Source of the DNA: Luteimonas colneyensis
Lineage (GTDB): Bacteria; Pseudomonadota; Gammaproteobacteria; Xanthomonadales; Xanthomonadaceae
Length of the DNA stretch: 64,000 nucleotides
Reading direction: 5' to 3'
Assembly (NCBI RefSeq): GCF_014836665.1
Contig: NZ_JACSQJ010000007.1
Coordinates: forward strand, 105,143-169,142
The position numbers were made by a program, and so were the translations under genes. How positions within the stretch are numbered: position 1 is the first letter of the stretch; every line of letters starts with the position of its first letter. Under the pieces are notes generated by a model that was given only the letters and a program-made list of their open reading frames with translations, had not been told where the DNA came from and made no database searches. This document shows positions 30,583 to 39,811 of this stretch, piece after piece.

Positions 30583-32434
30583 GCGTCGGCGCCGGCGCGG
30601 CATCTTCGGCTGGTTCGAGTCGCGCCTGGATCCGTTCCCCGAAACGCCGCCGCGGCAGCCGCCGCGCGGACTGGTCGCGTTCTGCCTGCACTACACCCGC
30701 GGCGCCGGCGGCTGGCTGGCGCTGATGGCGCTGACCGGCGCGCTGATCGCCACCGCCGAGCTCGGCCTGTACGTCTACCTCGGCGCCCTGGTCGACCGGC
30801 TCGGGCAGCACACCCCGGCCAGCTTCCTCGAAGTCGAGGGCACGCGGCTGGCGTGGATGGCCCTGCTGGTCGCGGTCGGCCTGCCGCTGGTGGTGTGGCT
30901 GGACAACCTGATCCAGCTGCAGGTGCTGCTGGGCAACTTCCCGATGCGCATCCGCTGGAACGTGCACCGCTACCTGCTGCGGCAGTCGATGGGCTATTTC
31001 CAGGACGAGTTCGCCGGGCGCATCGCCACCAAGCTGATGCAGACCTCGCTGGCGGTGCGCGAGACGGTGGTGAAGCTGCTCGACGTCGGCGTCTACGTCT
31101 GCGTGTACGTGGTCGGGGCGATGGTCGCGATGGCGGCCACCGACTGGCGGCTGATGCTGCCCTTCCTCGGCTGGCTCACCGGCTACGTGCTGCTGATGGT
31201 GTACTTCGTGCCGCGCATGGAGCGCGTCTCGCGCGAGCAGGCCGACGCGCGCTCGGACATGACCGGGCGCATCGTCGACAGCTATACCAACATCGCCACG
31301 GTGAAGCTGTTCTCTCACTCGCGGCGCGAGCAGGCCTACGCGCGCGAGGCGATGGACGGCTTCCTCGGCACGGTCTACCGGCAGATGCGGCTCGGGTCCG
31401 GGGTCAGCGCCGGCAACTACGCGCTCAACATGGCGCTGGTGTTCGCGGTCTCGGGCATCGGCCTGTGGCTGTGGCTCGACGGCGCGATCAGCACCGGCGC
31501 GGTGGCGGTTGGCATCGCCCTGGCCCTGCGCCTGGTCGGCATGAGCCAGTGGATCATGTGGGAGCTGTCGGCGCTGTTCGAGAACATCGGCACCGTCCAG
31601 GACGGCATCAACTCGATCTCGCTGCCGCCGACGGTGGACGACGCGCCGGGCGCGCCGGAACTGCCGGCCGTGCGCGGCGACATCCGCTTCGAGGGCGTGG
31701 GCTTCCACTACGGCAAGGGCTCGGGCGTGATCGAGCACCTGGACCTGCACGTGCGCCCGGGCGAGCGCATCGGCGTGATCGGGCGTTCGGGCGCCGGCAA
31801 GTCGACGCTGGTGAACCTGCTGCTGCGCTTCCACGACGTCGAACAGGGTCGGATCCTGGTCGATGGCATCGACATCGCCAGCGTGCAGCAGGACAGCCTG
31901 CGCGCGCGCATCGGCGTGGTCACCCAGGACACCTCGCTGCTGCACCGCTCGGTGCGCGAGAACATCCTCTACGGCCGCCCCGATGCGACCGAGGCCGAGA
32001 TGCTGGAGGCCGCCCGCCAGGCCGAGGCGCACGACTTCATCGGCGAACTGTCGGACGCGGCCGGACGCCGCGGCTACGACGCCCAGGTCGGCGAGCGCGG
32101 CGTGAAGCTGTCCGGCGGCCAGCGCCAGCGCGTCGCGATCGCGCGCGTGCTGCTGAAGGACGCGCCGATCCTGGTGCTGGACGAGGCGACGTCCGCGCTC
32201 GACTCCGAGGTCGAGGCCGCGATCCAGGGCAACCTGTACCGGCTGATGGAAGGCAAGACGGTGATCGCGATCGCGCACCGGCTGTCGACCATCGCGGCCA
32301 TGGACCGGCTGGTGGTCATGGACCGCGGCGCGATCGTGGAGGAAGGCACGCACGACGAACTGGTGGCGCGCGGCGGCATCTATGCGCAGCTGTGGCGCCG
32401 GCAATCGGGTGGTTTCCTGGCCGAGGCGCCCTGA
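30572..32434 (+). CDS. ABC transporter, fused permease and ATPase
   Basis: A 620-residue half-transporter of the MsbA/Lip type. Six transmembrane helices occupy about 30-325. The nucleotide-binding domain follows, with Walker A GRSGAGKST near 404, signature LSGGQRQRVAIARVLL near 512, Walker B ILVLDEATSALD and the switch His in IAIAHRLSTIA. It should export a hydrophobic substrate as a homodimer. I place the start at GTG 30572, which overlaps the DUF2207 gene by 11 bases; GGAGG inside the preceding glycine codons is the ribosome site. An earlier in-frame start at 30527 would only add Ala/Val residues. Confidence 0.88.
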   Translation: MDAERRRRRGIFGWFESRLDPFPETPPRQPPRGLVAFCLHYTRGAGGWLALMALTGALIATAELGLYVYLGALVDRLGQHTPASFLEVEGTRLAWMALLVAVGLPLVVWLDNLIQLQVLLGNFPMRIRWNVHRYLLRQSMGYFQDEFAGRIATKLMQTSLAVRETVVKLLDVGVYVCVYVVGAMVAMAATDWRLMLPFLGWLTGYVLLMVYFVPRMERVSREQADARSDMTGRIVDSYTNIATVKLFSHSRREQAYAREAMDGFLGTVYRQMRLGSGVSAGNYALNMALVFAVSGIGLWLWLDGAISTGAVAVGIALALRLVGMSQWIMWELSALFENIGTVQDGINSISLPPTVDDAPGAPELPAVRGDIRFEGVGFHYGKGSGVIEHLDLHVRPGERIGVIGRSGAGKSTLVNLLLRFHDVEQGRILVDGIDIASVQQDSLRARIGVVTQDTSLLHRSVRENILYGRPDATEAEMLEAARQAEAHDFIGELSDAAGRRGYDAQVGERGVKLSGGQRQRVAIARVLLKDAPILVLDEATSALDSEVEAAIQGNLYRLMEGKTVIAIAHRLSTIAAMDRLVVMDRGAIVEEGTHDELVARGGIYAQLWRRQSGGFLAEAP

Positions 32435-32469
32435 CGCCGTCCACCTGCGCCCGCCCTTCTGCTGCTTCT

Positions 32470-32563
32470 GTAGGAGCAGCTACAGCTGCGACCGCGGTGT
32501 GTCATTCCGCGACCGGGGCGTGGCATGCGGCGAGGTGGGAGTCGCAGCTGTAGCTGCTCCTAC
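32470..32563. repeat. REP/SMAG-like inverted pair, copy 2
   Basis: Arms 32470-32492 and 32541-32563 are perfect 23-base inverted copies starting GTAGGAGCAGCTACAGC. They flank a 48-base unrelated spacer. The pair sits between convergent genes, the classic REP location, and could act as a transcription or mRNA-decay barrier. Confidence 0.93.
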
Positions 32564-32593
32564 AAAAAGGCAGCGAGGGAACCCGGCGTGTTT

Positions 32594-33760
32594 TTACGGC
32601 GAGCCGCTGCTGCCGGAGCGCGCGGCGGCGGCCTCCGCCGAGGCGGACTCGTGGCCGCGGCGCTCGTCCGCCGGCTCGGCCGGCACCGGCGCGCTGCGCT
32701 GGAAGAACGCGCTGCGCACGGCGTCGAACTCGCTCATCGGGCTGTCGTCGGGGCAGGTGGCGTCGGGGAAGCCGTATTCCTCGCGCAGCGCCAGGCCGCA
32801 TTCGTTGAGCTCCTCGAGCTCGCGCTCGGGTGCCTTGCACTGGCGGTCGAAGTTGCGCTGGAACGAATCGCGGCGGCGCACGAAGTCCTCGCCGCACTTG
32901 CGCATCAGCTGCAGCCGGTCGAGGTCGTCCTGCGCCGGGTTGGTGCCGTCCAGGCCGTACTCCAGCAGCTCTTCGGCGGTGAGCAGGCGCAGGTTGCGGT
33001 TGGGCACCGCCATCATCATGTCGGCCACGGCCACGGCGACGCCGTTGCGCGCGAGGTATTCCTTCACCCGTCCGTAGACCGCCTGCAGCTCCTCGTTGAG
33101 CTGCGCGCGCGAGGTGGCGGTGGAGCTCATGCGGATGATGCGGTGGATGCCGACCGGGCCCGAGATCATGCGCACGTCGCCGGCGCCCAGGATCAGCACG
33201 CAGGCGCTGTGGCAGCTCGCGCCGTCGCGCACCCAGATCGTCCAGCCGGAGGCGCCGATCGCATCGCCGGCCTTGATCGCGTCCTCCACCTGGCCACCGG
33301 TGGAGTCGATGTCGAGCACGCGCTTGCCGATCTCCATGCGGTCGGCGATGGCGGCCACGCGCTCCACCAGCGCGGTGAAGCCGGCATTGATCTTGCCCTG
33401 GTAGCGCAGCCGCACCAGGCCGACCTCCTGGCAGGGCTTGAGCGCATCGGCGACGTTGAGGAAGGCCAGGCTGGTGAGCGCCTCGCCGTCGCCGGCGCTG
33501 GCGTAGTCGAGTTCGCAGCTGATCGCGGCGCTGCCGTCGGCCAGCGCGGCCTCCGGCCAGTCGGTGCCCGTGCGCACGTCGTAGGGCTTGGGCACCGTCT
33601 CGACGGGGGCGGAGATGAACTCGCCGGCGCCATTGGCTTCGGTGACCGCCTCCGCCTCGGGCTCCGGCGGCGGCTGGGGCTGCGCGCTGCAGCCGGCCAC
33701 GAGGGCGCAGAGGGCGAGGGCGCGGAGGAAGGGCGGCATGGAGGGGCGCGGCAAGGACAT
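32594..33760 (-). CDS. ClpP/crotonase-fold lipoprotein (COG3904-like)
   Basis: A 388-residue lipoprotein (lipobox ALVAGC near residue 23). The middle contains a ClpP-like core: VLDIDSTGGQVEDAIKAGDAI, then DGASCHSACVLILGAG where Ser may be the nucleophile, and SGPVGIHRIIR. This arrangement is seen in predicted periplasmic proteins of COG3904. Whether it is an active protease is uncertain. The C-terminal 120 residues contain several Cys and a low-complexity tail. A later Met at 33739 would also keep the signal peptide. Confidence 0.75.
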   Translation of the reverse strand: MSLPRPSMPPFLRALALCALVAGCSAQPQPPPEPEAEAVTEANGAGEFISAPVETVPKPYDVRTGTDWPEAALADGSAAISCELDYASAGDGEALTSLAFLNVADALKPCQEVGLVRLRYQGKINAGFTALVERVAAIADRMEIGKRVLDIDSTGGQVEDAIKAGDAIGASGWTIWVRDGASCHSACVLILGAGDVRMISGPVGIHRIIRMSSTATSRAQLNEELQAVYGRVKEYLARNGVAVAVADMMMAVPNRNLRLLTAEELLEYGLDGTNPAQDDLDRLQLMRKCGEDFVRRRDSFQRNFDRQCKAPERELEELNECGLALREEYGFPDATCPDDSPMSEFDAVRSAFFQRSAPVPAEPADERRGHESASAEAAAARSGSSGSP

Positions 33761-33854
33761 TCGCGTCAGTCTATGGCCTGCCCGTGGCGCGGGACGCAAC
33801 GCAGCATGAACCTTCCCCGCCACGGCGCGTGATGCGTCGGCGACCCGCGCGCAT

Positions 33855-36800
33855 TCAGCGGAAGTCCCGCGACTCCGCGGGCAGGCCGCCAAGCAGGCCG
33901 GACAGGTCCTCGAGGCCGCCGGCGATCAGGTGCTCCACGCCGTCCACCCGCTCCCAGCGCCCGCGCACGCCGAGCAGGGTCGCGCCCAGCAGCGCCTTGC
34001 GCCAGCGCTCTGCGACGCGTGGCCAGACCACCACGTTCACCATGCCGGCCTCGTCCTCGAGGGTGACGAAGATGGTGCCGCTGGCGGTCTGCGGCTTCTG
34101 CCGCTGGGTGACGATGCCGGCGGTAGCGACGTGGCTGCCGTGGCGCCGCCCGTGCAGCTCGCGCGAGCCCAGCAGCCGGCGCGCGCGCAGCTGGTCGCGC
34201 AGCAGCGCCAGCGGATGCGCGCGCAGGCTCAGGCCCAGCGCGCGGTAGTCGGACAGCACGTCCTCGCCGGTGGTGGGCGCCGGCAGCATGACCGCGTCCT
34301 CGTCCGGACTGCCGGCCAGCAGCGGCCGCTGGCGCTCGATGCCGGCGACCTGCCAGCGCGCGTCGTGGCGATGGCCGGCGAGCGACTGCAGCGCGCCGGC
34401 TTCGGCCAGCGCGGTGCGCGCCTTCGCATCGAGTCCGGCGCGGCGGCAGAGGTCGGCGACGTCGCGGAAGGGGCGCCGGGCGCGGGCGGCGAGGATCGCG
34501 TCCGCGACGTCCTCGCGCAGGGCGGCGACCTGGCGGAGGCCGAGGCGGATGGCGGGATTGTGGATCCGGGACACGCCTTCTCCGTACGCGGCACCATCGT
34601 CCCTGTAGGAGCAGCTACAGCTGCGACCAGGTGCCCCTCGCGAGGACAGGTCGCAGCTGTAGCTGCTCCTACAGGGGGATTCGGCCAGGGTGTTGTCCCA
34701 GTCGCTGTGGGCGACGTCGACGGGGAGGAACTCCACGCCGGGGCGGTCGCCCTTGCCGCGGCGCGCGTCCTGCACGATCTGGCTGGCCGAGTAGAACCCC
34801 ATCGGCAGCGAGTTCAGCAGCGCGCAGGCGAAGGCCGCGGGCTCATGCCGCTTCAGCCAGCAGCTGGCGTACACCAGCACCGCGAACGAGGCCGCGTGGC
34901 TCTGCGGGAAGCCGTAGGAGCCGAAGCCCTTGATCTGCTCGAAGATCTGGTCGATGAACTCCGAGGAGTAGTGCTTCTTCTCCATCAGTTCGCGGATGCG
35001 CAGCCGGTGCGGCTCCATGTCGCCGCCGTGGCGCCAGGCGGCCATCGAGCGGCGCAGTCCGTCGGCCTGCTCGGGCGAATAGCCGGCGTGGATCACCAGC
35101 TCCATCACCTGCTCCTGGAACAGCGGCACGCCAAGCGTCGGCCCGAGGATCTCCTTGATGCCGGGCGAGGGATACGTCACCGGCTCCTGCCCCATGCGGC
35201 GGCGCAGGTAGGGATGCACCATGTCGCCCTGGATCGGGCCGGGCCGCACGATCGCGACTTCCACCACCAGGTCGTAGAACTTCTCCGGCTTCAAGCGCGG
35301 CAGCATCGCCATCTGCGCGCGCGACTCGATCTGGAACACGCCCACGGTGTCGGCCCGCTGGATCATCCGGTAGGTGTCCTTGTCCTCTTTCGGGATGGTG
35401 GCGAGCTCGAGGTCGCGGCCGCGGTGGTCGCGCACCAGGTCCAGCGCCTTGCGGATGCAGGTCAGCATGCCCAGCGCCAGGCAGTCGACCTTGAGCAGGC
35501 CCAGCGCCTCCAGGTCGTCCTTCTCCCACTGGATGATGGTGCGCTCGGCCATGGCCGCGTTCTCCACCGGCACCAGGTTCCAAAGCGGCGCATCGGAGAT
35601 CACGAAGCCGCCGACGTGCTGCGACAGGTGCCGCGGCCGGCCGCGCAGCATCGCGGTGACGGCGAGGATGCGCGCGATCAGCGGGTTGTCGATGTCGAAG
35701 CCGGCATCGGCCAGGCGCCGGTCCATCGGCGTCTCGCCGTTGCCCCAGCCGAAGCAGCCGGCCAGCAGCGTGACCTGGTCGGGCGGCAGCCCGAAGGCCT
35801 TGGCCACGTCGCGCACCGCGCTCCTGCCGCGGTAGCGGATCACGGTCGCGGCCAGCGCGGCGCGCTCGCGGCCGTACTTGGCGTAAACGTACTGCATCAC
35901 CTCCTCGCGCCGTTCGTGCTCGAAGTCGACGTCGATGTCGGGCGGTTCATCGCGCTCCTTCGACAGGAAGCGCGCCATCAGCAGCCGGCTTTCCGCCGGA
36001 TCGACCGCGGTGATGCCGAGCGCGAAGCACACCGCCGAGTTCGCCGCCGAGCCGCGGCCCTGGCAGAGGATGTTCCTGCTCCGCGCGAAACGGACGATGT
36101 CCTCGACGGTGAGGAAGAAGGCTTCGTACCGGAGCTCGGCGATCAGCGCCAGCTCGTCCTCGATCTGCGCGGCGACCTTCGGCGTGGGGCCCTCCGGCCA
36201 GCGCCGCCGCATGCCGGCTTCGGTGAGCATGCGCAGGTGGCTGGCGGGCGTCTCGCCCGGGGGCACCAGTTCGGCCGGATAGGTGTAGCTGACCTCCGCC
36301 ATCGAGAAGCGGCAGCGGCGTGCCAGCGCGGCGGCGTTGTGCAGCAGCGCGCGCGGGTAAATGTTGCCCAGGGTGTAGCGGTGGCGCAGGTGGCGCTCGC
36401 CGTTGCGGAACAGGTGCGCGCCGGCTTCGGCCAGCGGCAGGCCATGGCGGATGGCCACCATCGTGTCCTGCAGCACGCGCTGCCGGCGCGTGGCCATGTG
36501 CACGTCACCGGCGGCCAGCGGTGTGATGCCGAGGTCGCCGGCCAGCGCGCCCAGCCGGGCCAGGCGCGCGGCATCGTCGTCCTCGCGGTGCAGCTCGACG
36601 GCGAGATGCGCGCGTTCGCCGAAGACGCGGCGCAGCCAGGCGCCCTCGGCCGCGTCGGGATCACGGCCGGGCAGCCAGAGCGCGAAAAGTCCGCAGGGGG
36701 TTTCGGTATCGGCCTCACCGGCCTCACCGGCCTCACCGGCTGCACCGGCCTCATCGGCATCACCGGCTGCACCTGTAGGAGCAGCTATAGCTGCGACCCG

Positions 36801-37511
36801 GAGTTCCGGAAGGGCCGGGTGATCGGCGTCGCAGCTATAGCTGCTCCTACAGGGGACGTTGGGGGCAGCGACGGGAGCGGCGGGGGTGGCGGCGGAAAGC
36901 GCGGCTTCGACATCGGCGCGGGAGAGACGGTATTCGCCCTTCGGGGCCGCGCGTCGGGCGATGGTGATGAGCCGGCACAGCTGCGCATAGCCGGCGGCGT
37001 CCTCGACCAGCAGCACCATGCGCAGGCCGTCGTCGAGGCGGAACTCCGCGCCGACCACCAGCCTCACCCCGGTGATCTTCGCCGCCTCGTGCGCGCGCAC
37101 GATGCCGGCCAGCGAACACTCGTCGGTGATCGCCAGCGCCTCGTAGCCGCACTGCGCGGCGCGGGTGAACAGCTCCTCGGCGCTGGCCGCGCCGCGCAGG
37201 AAGCTGAAGTCGGACAGGCAGTGGAGTTCGGCGTACGGCGGTAGTTGTGTCGCGGTCGCCTGTGCCGCGGTTGCATGCGCTGCGGTTGCCTGCAGCCCTG
37301 TGGGAGCGGCTATAGCCGCGACTGTCGTGCGATCGGGGTCGCAGCTGTAGCTGCTCCTACAGGGAGGGGGGGCGGCCGTTGGGTCGTTTGCCGCTTCGAG
37401 GCGCGCCTGCATTTGTCGCTGCATGCGCACGATGCGCGGCGGCCTGGCGCCGGGCGTGTCCGGGGCGACGCCCCAGGGCAGTTCGTCGTCGTGATCGTCG
37501 CCGCGGCTCAT
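33855..37511 (-). CDS. dnaE2: Error-prone DNA polymerase DnaE2 (ImuC) with in-frame REP insertions
   Basis: A 1218-residue C-family polymerase, about 140 residues longer than usual. The PHP domain begins near residue 90 ([18 protein letters not shown]). The polymerase core has [37 protein letters not shown] and [15 protein letters not shown]; an HhH region ([20 protein letters not shown]) and an OB fold follow. Three REP pairs are translated in frame at about residues 50-72, 220-246 and 946-970. They produce peptides such as CRSSYSCD and VAAIAAPTG. They fall before the PHP domain, in a PHP loop, and between palm and HhH. It makes the SOS mutasome with ImuA and ImuB; its ATG overlaps imuB by four bases. 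Confidence 0.93.
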   Translation of the reverse strand: MSRGDDHDDELPWGVAPDTPGARPPRIVRMQRQMQARLEAANDPTAAPPPCRSSYSCDPDRTTVAAIAAPTGLQATAAHATAAQATATQLPPYAELHCLSDFSFLRGAASAEELFTRAAQCGYEALAITDECSLAGIVRAHEAAKITGVRLVVGAEFRLDDGLRMVLLVEDAAGYAQLCRLITIARRAAPKGEYRLSRADVEAALSAATPAAPVAAPNVPCRSSYSCDADHPALPELRVAAIAAPTGAAGDADEAGAAGEAGEAGEADTETPCGLFALWLPGRDPDAAEGAWLRRVFGERAHLAVELHREDDDAARLARLGALAGDLGITPLAAGDVHMATRRQRVLQDTMVAIRHGLPLAEAGAHLFRNGERHLRHRYTLGNIYPRALLHNAAALARRCRFSMAEVSYTYPAELVPPGETPASHLRMLTEAGMRRRWPEGPTPKVAAQIEDELALIAELRYEAFFLTVEDIVRFARSRNILCQGRGSAANSAVCFALGITAVDPAESRLLMARFLSKERDEPPDIDVDFEHERREEVMQYVYAKYGRERAALAATVIRYRGRSAVRDVAKAFGLPPDQVTLLAGCFGWGNGETPMDRRLADAGFDIDNPLIARILAVTAMLRGRPRHLSQHVGGFVISDAPLWNLVPVENAAMAERTIIQWEKDDLEALGLLKVDCLALGMLTCIRKALDLVRDHRGRDLELATIPKEDKDTYRMIQRADTVGVFQIESRAQMAMLPRLKPEKFYDLVVEVAIVRPGPIQGDMVHPYLRRRMGQEPVTYPSPGIKEILGPTLGVPLFQEQVMELVIHAGYSPEQADGLRRSMAAWRHGGDMEPHRLRIRELMEKKHYSSEFIDQIFEQIKGFGSYGFPQSHAASFAVLVYASCWLKRHEPAAFACALLNSLPMGFYSASQIVQDARRGKGDRPGVEFLPVDVAHSDWDNTLAESPCRSSYSCDLSSRGAPGRSCSCSYRDDGAAYGEGVSRIHNPAIRLGLRQVAALREDVADAILAARARRPFRDVADLCRRAGLDAKARTALAEAGALQSLAGHRHDARWQVAGIERQRPLLAGSPDEDAVMLPAPTTGEDVLSDYRALGLSLRAHPLALLRDQLRARRLLGSRELHGRRHGSHVATAGIVTQRQKPQTASGTIFVTLEDEAGMVNVVVWPRVAERWRKALLGATLLGVRGRWERVDGVEHLIAGGLEDLSGLLGGLPAESRDFR
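34603..34674. repeat. REP/SMAG-like inverted pair, copy 3, inside dnaE2
   Basis: Arms 34603-34627 and 34650-34674 are perfect 25-base inverted copies around a 22-base spacer; the whole element is 72 bases, a multiple of three. On the coding strand it is read as CRSSYSCD, a spacer, then RSCSCSYR, so the second arm is read in a different frame from copies 4 and 5. Confidence 0.93.
36711..36773. repeat. Nine-base tandem repeat (seven units) beside REP copy 4
   Basis: Seven consecutive nine-base units of the form GGCCTCACC (variants GGCTGCACC, GGCCTCATC, GGCATCACC) end exactly where the REP arm begins. On the coding strand of dnaE2 they give repeated Gly-Glu-Ala type triplets. Unit length keeps frame whatever the copy number. 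Confidence 0.92.
36773..36852. repeat. REP/SMAG-like inverted pair, copy 4, inside dnaE2
   Basis: Arms 36773-36797 and 36828-36852 are perfect 25-base inverted copies of the TATAG variant around a 30-base spacer. On the dnaE2 strand the arms read CRSSYSCD and VAAIAAPTG. It abuts a nine-base tandem repeat. Confidence 0.93.
37252..37296. repeat. Fifteen-base tandem repeat beside REP copy 5
   Basis: Three degenerate 15-base units, GCGGTCGCCTGTGCC, GCGGTTGCATGCGCT and GCGGTTGCCTGCAGC, end two bases before REP copy 5. On the dnaE2 strand they encode an Ala/Thr-rich linker just ahead of the PHP domain. Confidence 0.85.
37298..37362. repeat. REP/SMAG-like inverted pair, copy 5, inside dnaE2
   Basis: Left arm 37298-37322 is the GTGGGAGCGGC variant and right arm 37338-37362 the GTAGGAGCAGC form, around a 15-base spacer. 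On the dnaE2 strand it reads CRSSYSCD, a short spacer, then VAAIAAPTG, within the N-terminal extension. Confidence 0.9.
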
Positions 37512-38989
37512 GCGAACCAGCCGTGCAGCATCCAGTCGCCCTGCACGCCCGGCGGCGCGAAGGCCCAGGCGCGCTGGCCGCGCGAGGTTTCCAGCACGTA
37601 GTAGTCGCGGCGCGCATCCTCGCCGTCCCACCAGCCGCTTTCCAGGCGCTCGGGGCCGGACACGATGCGCAGCTGCGCATCGCGCAGCGGCACTGGGCGC
37701 GGCAGCAGCCAGGCCGGCCGCGGCGGGCGCGGCGGCGCGGGCATGGCGCAGGCCGCGTCGCCGCCCTCGCCGGCATCGACGCGTCGCCAGGCACGTTCGG
37801 GACGCGGATCGCCGGACGGCGCCACGCGATGCACCGCTTCGTCGCCCAGCCGCGCGCGCAGGCGCTCGCGCAGCTGCGGCCAGGGCACGGCCTGCGCCGG
37901 GCGGGTGTCGAACAGGTCGCGCTCGGCCGGCACGAACGGCGGCAGCTCGCGCGCCAGCAGGCGCAGGCCGATCACCGGCGCCGGCAGCGCCACCTGCTCC
38001 AGGCGGTTGCGCGTGAGCTCGAACAGCAGCCCGGCGTCGCGCTCGGCGGCAAGCAGGCCGACCGGCACCTCGGTGAAGCGCACCGCGTCCTGCTGCACCT
38101 GGTCGGCTTCGTGCGAGGGCAGCGCGTGGCGCGCTTCGTGCTCCAGGCGCAGGGTGAAGCGCTGCACCCCGCCGTCGCGCGCGGAGAGATACGTGGCGAG
38201 GTCGGCGATCAGCCGGCGCAGCGGGAACAGCAGCGCCTGGTGGCTCTCGACCTCGAAGCCGAGTTCGATGCGGCCGTCGAAATGGTCCGGCGGCGCGTAC
38301 AGCTGCAGCGGATCATCGGCATCGCCATGCAGGCGGTCGAGATGCTCGAGCAGTTCGACGCCGAAGCGCCGCCGCAGGCTGTCGCGCGGCAGCGCGCGCA
38401 GGGCGCCGAGCGTGCGCACGCCCATGCGCTGCAGGCGCTCGCCGGCGTTGCCCGGAAGCGCGGCGCGGCGCACCGGCACCCGCGCCAGCGCCTCGCGCAT
38501 CGCGTCCGCGCTGGTGACCGCGAAGCCGTCGCGCAGGCCGGCGAACACCCGCGCCGCGCGCGGCGTCGGCGCCAGCGCGATGCGGTGGCTGAAGCCGAGG
38601 CCGTCGAGCTCCTCGCGCAGCCGCGCCTCGAAGCGCGGCCACGGCCCGAACAGGCGGAAGCTGGCGCGCACCTCCAGCACGATCACGCCCGGCCACCGCG
38701 CGCTCACCTGCGAACTGTGGCGGTAGGCCCAAGCGGCGAGGAAGCGCTGCCAGCGCGCCTCCGACGCGGGATCGTGGTCGACCATCGCCACGTCCGACAG
38801 CAGCGCGTGCGCGGCCGACAGCCGCATGCCCGGCTTCAGCCCGGCTTCGGCGGCGGCGGCGTTGACCGCGTGCAGGTGGCGCAGCTGCGCAGGGCCGGAC
38901 ACCAGCGCCAGCGGCCGCGACGGATCCGGCATGCGGCGGAGGACGGCGTCCAGCGCCAGCCGCGGCAGCGCGATGCAGGCCCAGAGCAT
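37508..38989 (-). CDS. imuB: ImuB, catalytically dead Y-family polymerase homolog
   Basis: A 493-residue DinB-like protein of the mutasome. The N-terminus [19 protein letters not shown] replaces the catalytic DxD of true Y-family polymerases. Later blocks ([47 protein letters not shown] in outline) give the fingers and little-finger layout. The C-terminus [16 protein letters not shown] and DWMLHGWFA is the ImuB tail. ImuB links ImuA and DnaE2 and contacts the beta clamp. It begins six bases after imuA and overlaps dnaE2 by four. Confidence 0.94.
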   Translation of the reverse strand: MLWACIALPRLALDAVLRRMPDPSRPLALVSGPAQLRHLHAVNAAAAEAGLKPGMRLSAAHALLSDVAMVDHDPASEARWQRFLAAWAYRHSSQVSARWPGVIVLEVRASFRLFGPWPRFEARLREELDGLGFSHRIALAPTPRAARVFAGLRDGFAVTSADAMREALARVPVRRAALPGNAGERLQRMGVRTLGALRALPRDSLRRRFGVELLEHLDRLHGDADDPLQLYAPPDHFDGRIELGFEVESHQALLFPLRRLIADLATYLSARDGGVQRFTLRLEHEARHALPSHEADQVQQDAVRFTEVPVGLLAAERDAGLLFELTRNRLEQVALPAPVIGLRLLARELPPFVPAERDLFDTRPAQAVPWPQLRERLRARLGDEAVHRVAPSGDPRPERAWRRVDAGEGGDAACAMPAPPRPPRPAWLLPRPVPLRDAQLRIVSGPERLESGWWDGEDARRDYYVLETSRGQRAWAFAPPGVQGDWMLHGWFA

Positions 38990-38995
38990 GGCGGC

Positions 38996-39811
38996 TCAGC
39001 CCGCAGTTGCAGAAGCAGTTGCAGGAGCAGCTGTAGGAGCAGCTACAGCTGCGACCCGGTGTCGCAAGGATGTGGTCGCAGCTATAGCTGCTCCTACAGC
39101 TGCTCCTGCAGTCGTGCCTGCGGGCAGCTTGAACGGCCGCGCCGGCGGATTGGCGCCGCGGCATTTGCGGACATGCCAGCCGCCCTCGCCCACTGCCGCG
39201 TATTCCAGCCGCAGCGCCGCCGGCGACGGGTTGGCCGCATGCTTCGCGTCGCGGAAGGCAAAGCCCAGGCAGTCGCCGCTGTCGGCCGCGACCTGCAGCC
39301 GCCGCAGTGCCGGACCGTCGGCCTGCAGCGGCCAGCCCAGCACCGCCGCGCAGGCCGCGCTGCGCAGGCACTGTTCGAAGGCCCACAGCGCGCCGCGCGC
39401 GTCGGCCTGGATGATTTCGAGCTGGCGCAGGTCCACGCCCGCCGCCTGCCACGCCGGCGCATACGGCAGGTAGGGCGGCGCCACCAGCGCCACGACGCCG
39501 CCGGCCCGGGTCAGCCGCGCGAGCGTCGGCAGCAGCAGCGACAGCTCGCCCACGCCGTCGGCCGGCAGCAGCAGCTCGGTCAGCGCCGCGCGCGGCCAGC
39601 CGCCCTGCGGCAGCAGCGCGTCGAGCGCGGCGTGTCCGGTGGCTTCGCCGTCGGCCGCGACCGCCGGCGCGCGCCCGGCGCGCCACACCGTGCGCGCCGA
39701 GAGCATCGCGCCGAGGTCCGGCGGCGCCGCGATCGCCGTTATCCCGGTGGAGGGCACGTCGGCGGACCGCGCGCCGGTGCCAGGCATTCCGATGGCCGGC
39801 AGCGCGCTCAT
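38996..39811 (-). CDS. imuA: ImuA (SulA/RecA-like mutasome subunit) with REP-encoded tail
   Basis: A 271-residue RecA-fold relative that forms the translesion mutasome with ImuB and DnaE2. Family blocks are LDALLPQGGWPRAALTELLL, GGVVALVAPPYLPYAPAW and ALWAFEQCLRSAACAAVLGW. The native protein probably ends soon after ARPFKLPAG; the remaining 43 residues are Ala-rich and encoded by REP copy 6 and a 12-base tandem repeat. Its ATG overlaps the lexA stop by four bases. Confidence 0.92.
   Translation of the reverse strand: MSALPAIGMPGTGARSADVPSTGITAIAAPPDLGAMLSARTVWRAGRAPAVAADGEATGHAALDALLPQGGWPRAALTELLLPADGVGELSLLLPTLARLTRAGGVVALVAPPYLPYAPAWQAAGVDLRQLEIIQADARGALWAFEQCLRSAACAAVLGWPLQADGPALRRLQVAADSGDCLGFAFRDAKHAANPSPAALRLEYAAVGEGGWHVRKCRGANPPARPFKLPAGTTAGAAVGAAIAATTSLRHRVAAVAAPTAAPATASATAG
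39003..39050. repeat. Twelve-base tandem repeat merging into REP copy 6
   Basis: Four degenerate 12-base units (GCAGTTGCAGAA, GCAGTTGCAGGA, GCAGCTGTAGGA, GCAGCTACAGCT) run into the left arm of the REP pair. They encode the final Ala/Thr/Ser residues of ImuA. Confidence 0.8.
39031..39099. repeat. REP/SMAG-like inverted pair, copy 6, at the imuA 3' end
   Basis: Arms 39031-39055 and 39075-39099 differ only at one central position and surround a 19-base spacer. The inverted symmetry extends about 10 bases further on each side. The element is wholly within the imuA reading frame. Confidence 0.92.

Noticed and set aside
33930..37244. 1104-codon open frame antisense to dnaE2
   Set aside because: The opposite strand encodes a clear polymerase; the antisense frame is Ala/Arg/Gln-rich with no recognisable domain.
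34603..39099. Regularly repeated sequences that might be taken for a CRISPR array
   Set aside because: The units are inverted pairs spaced by hundreds to thousands of bases with translated spacers. There are no equal-length spacers and no cas genes.
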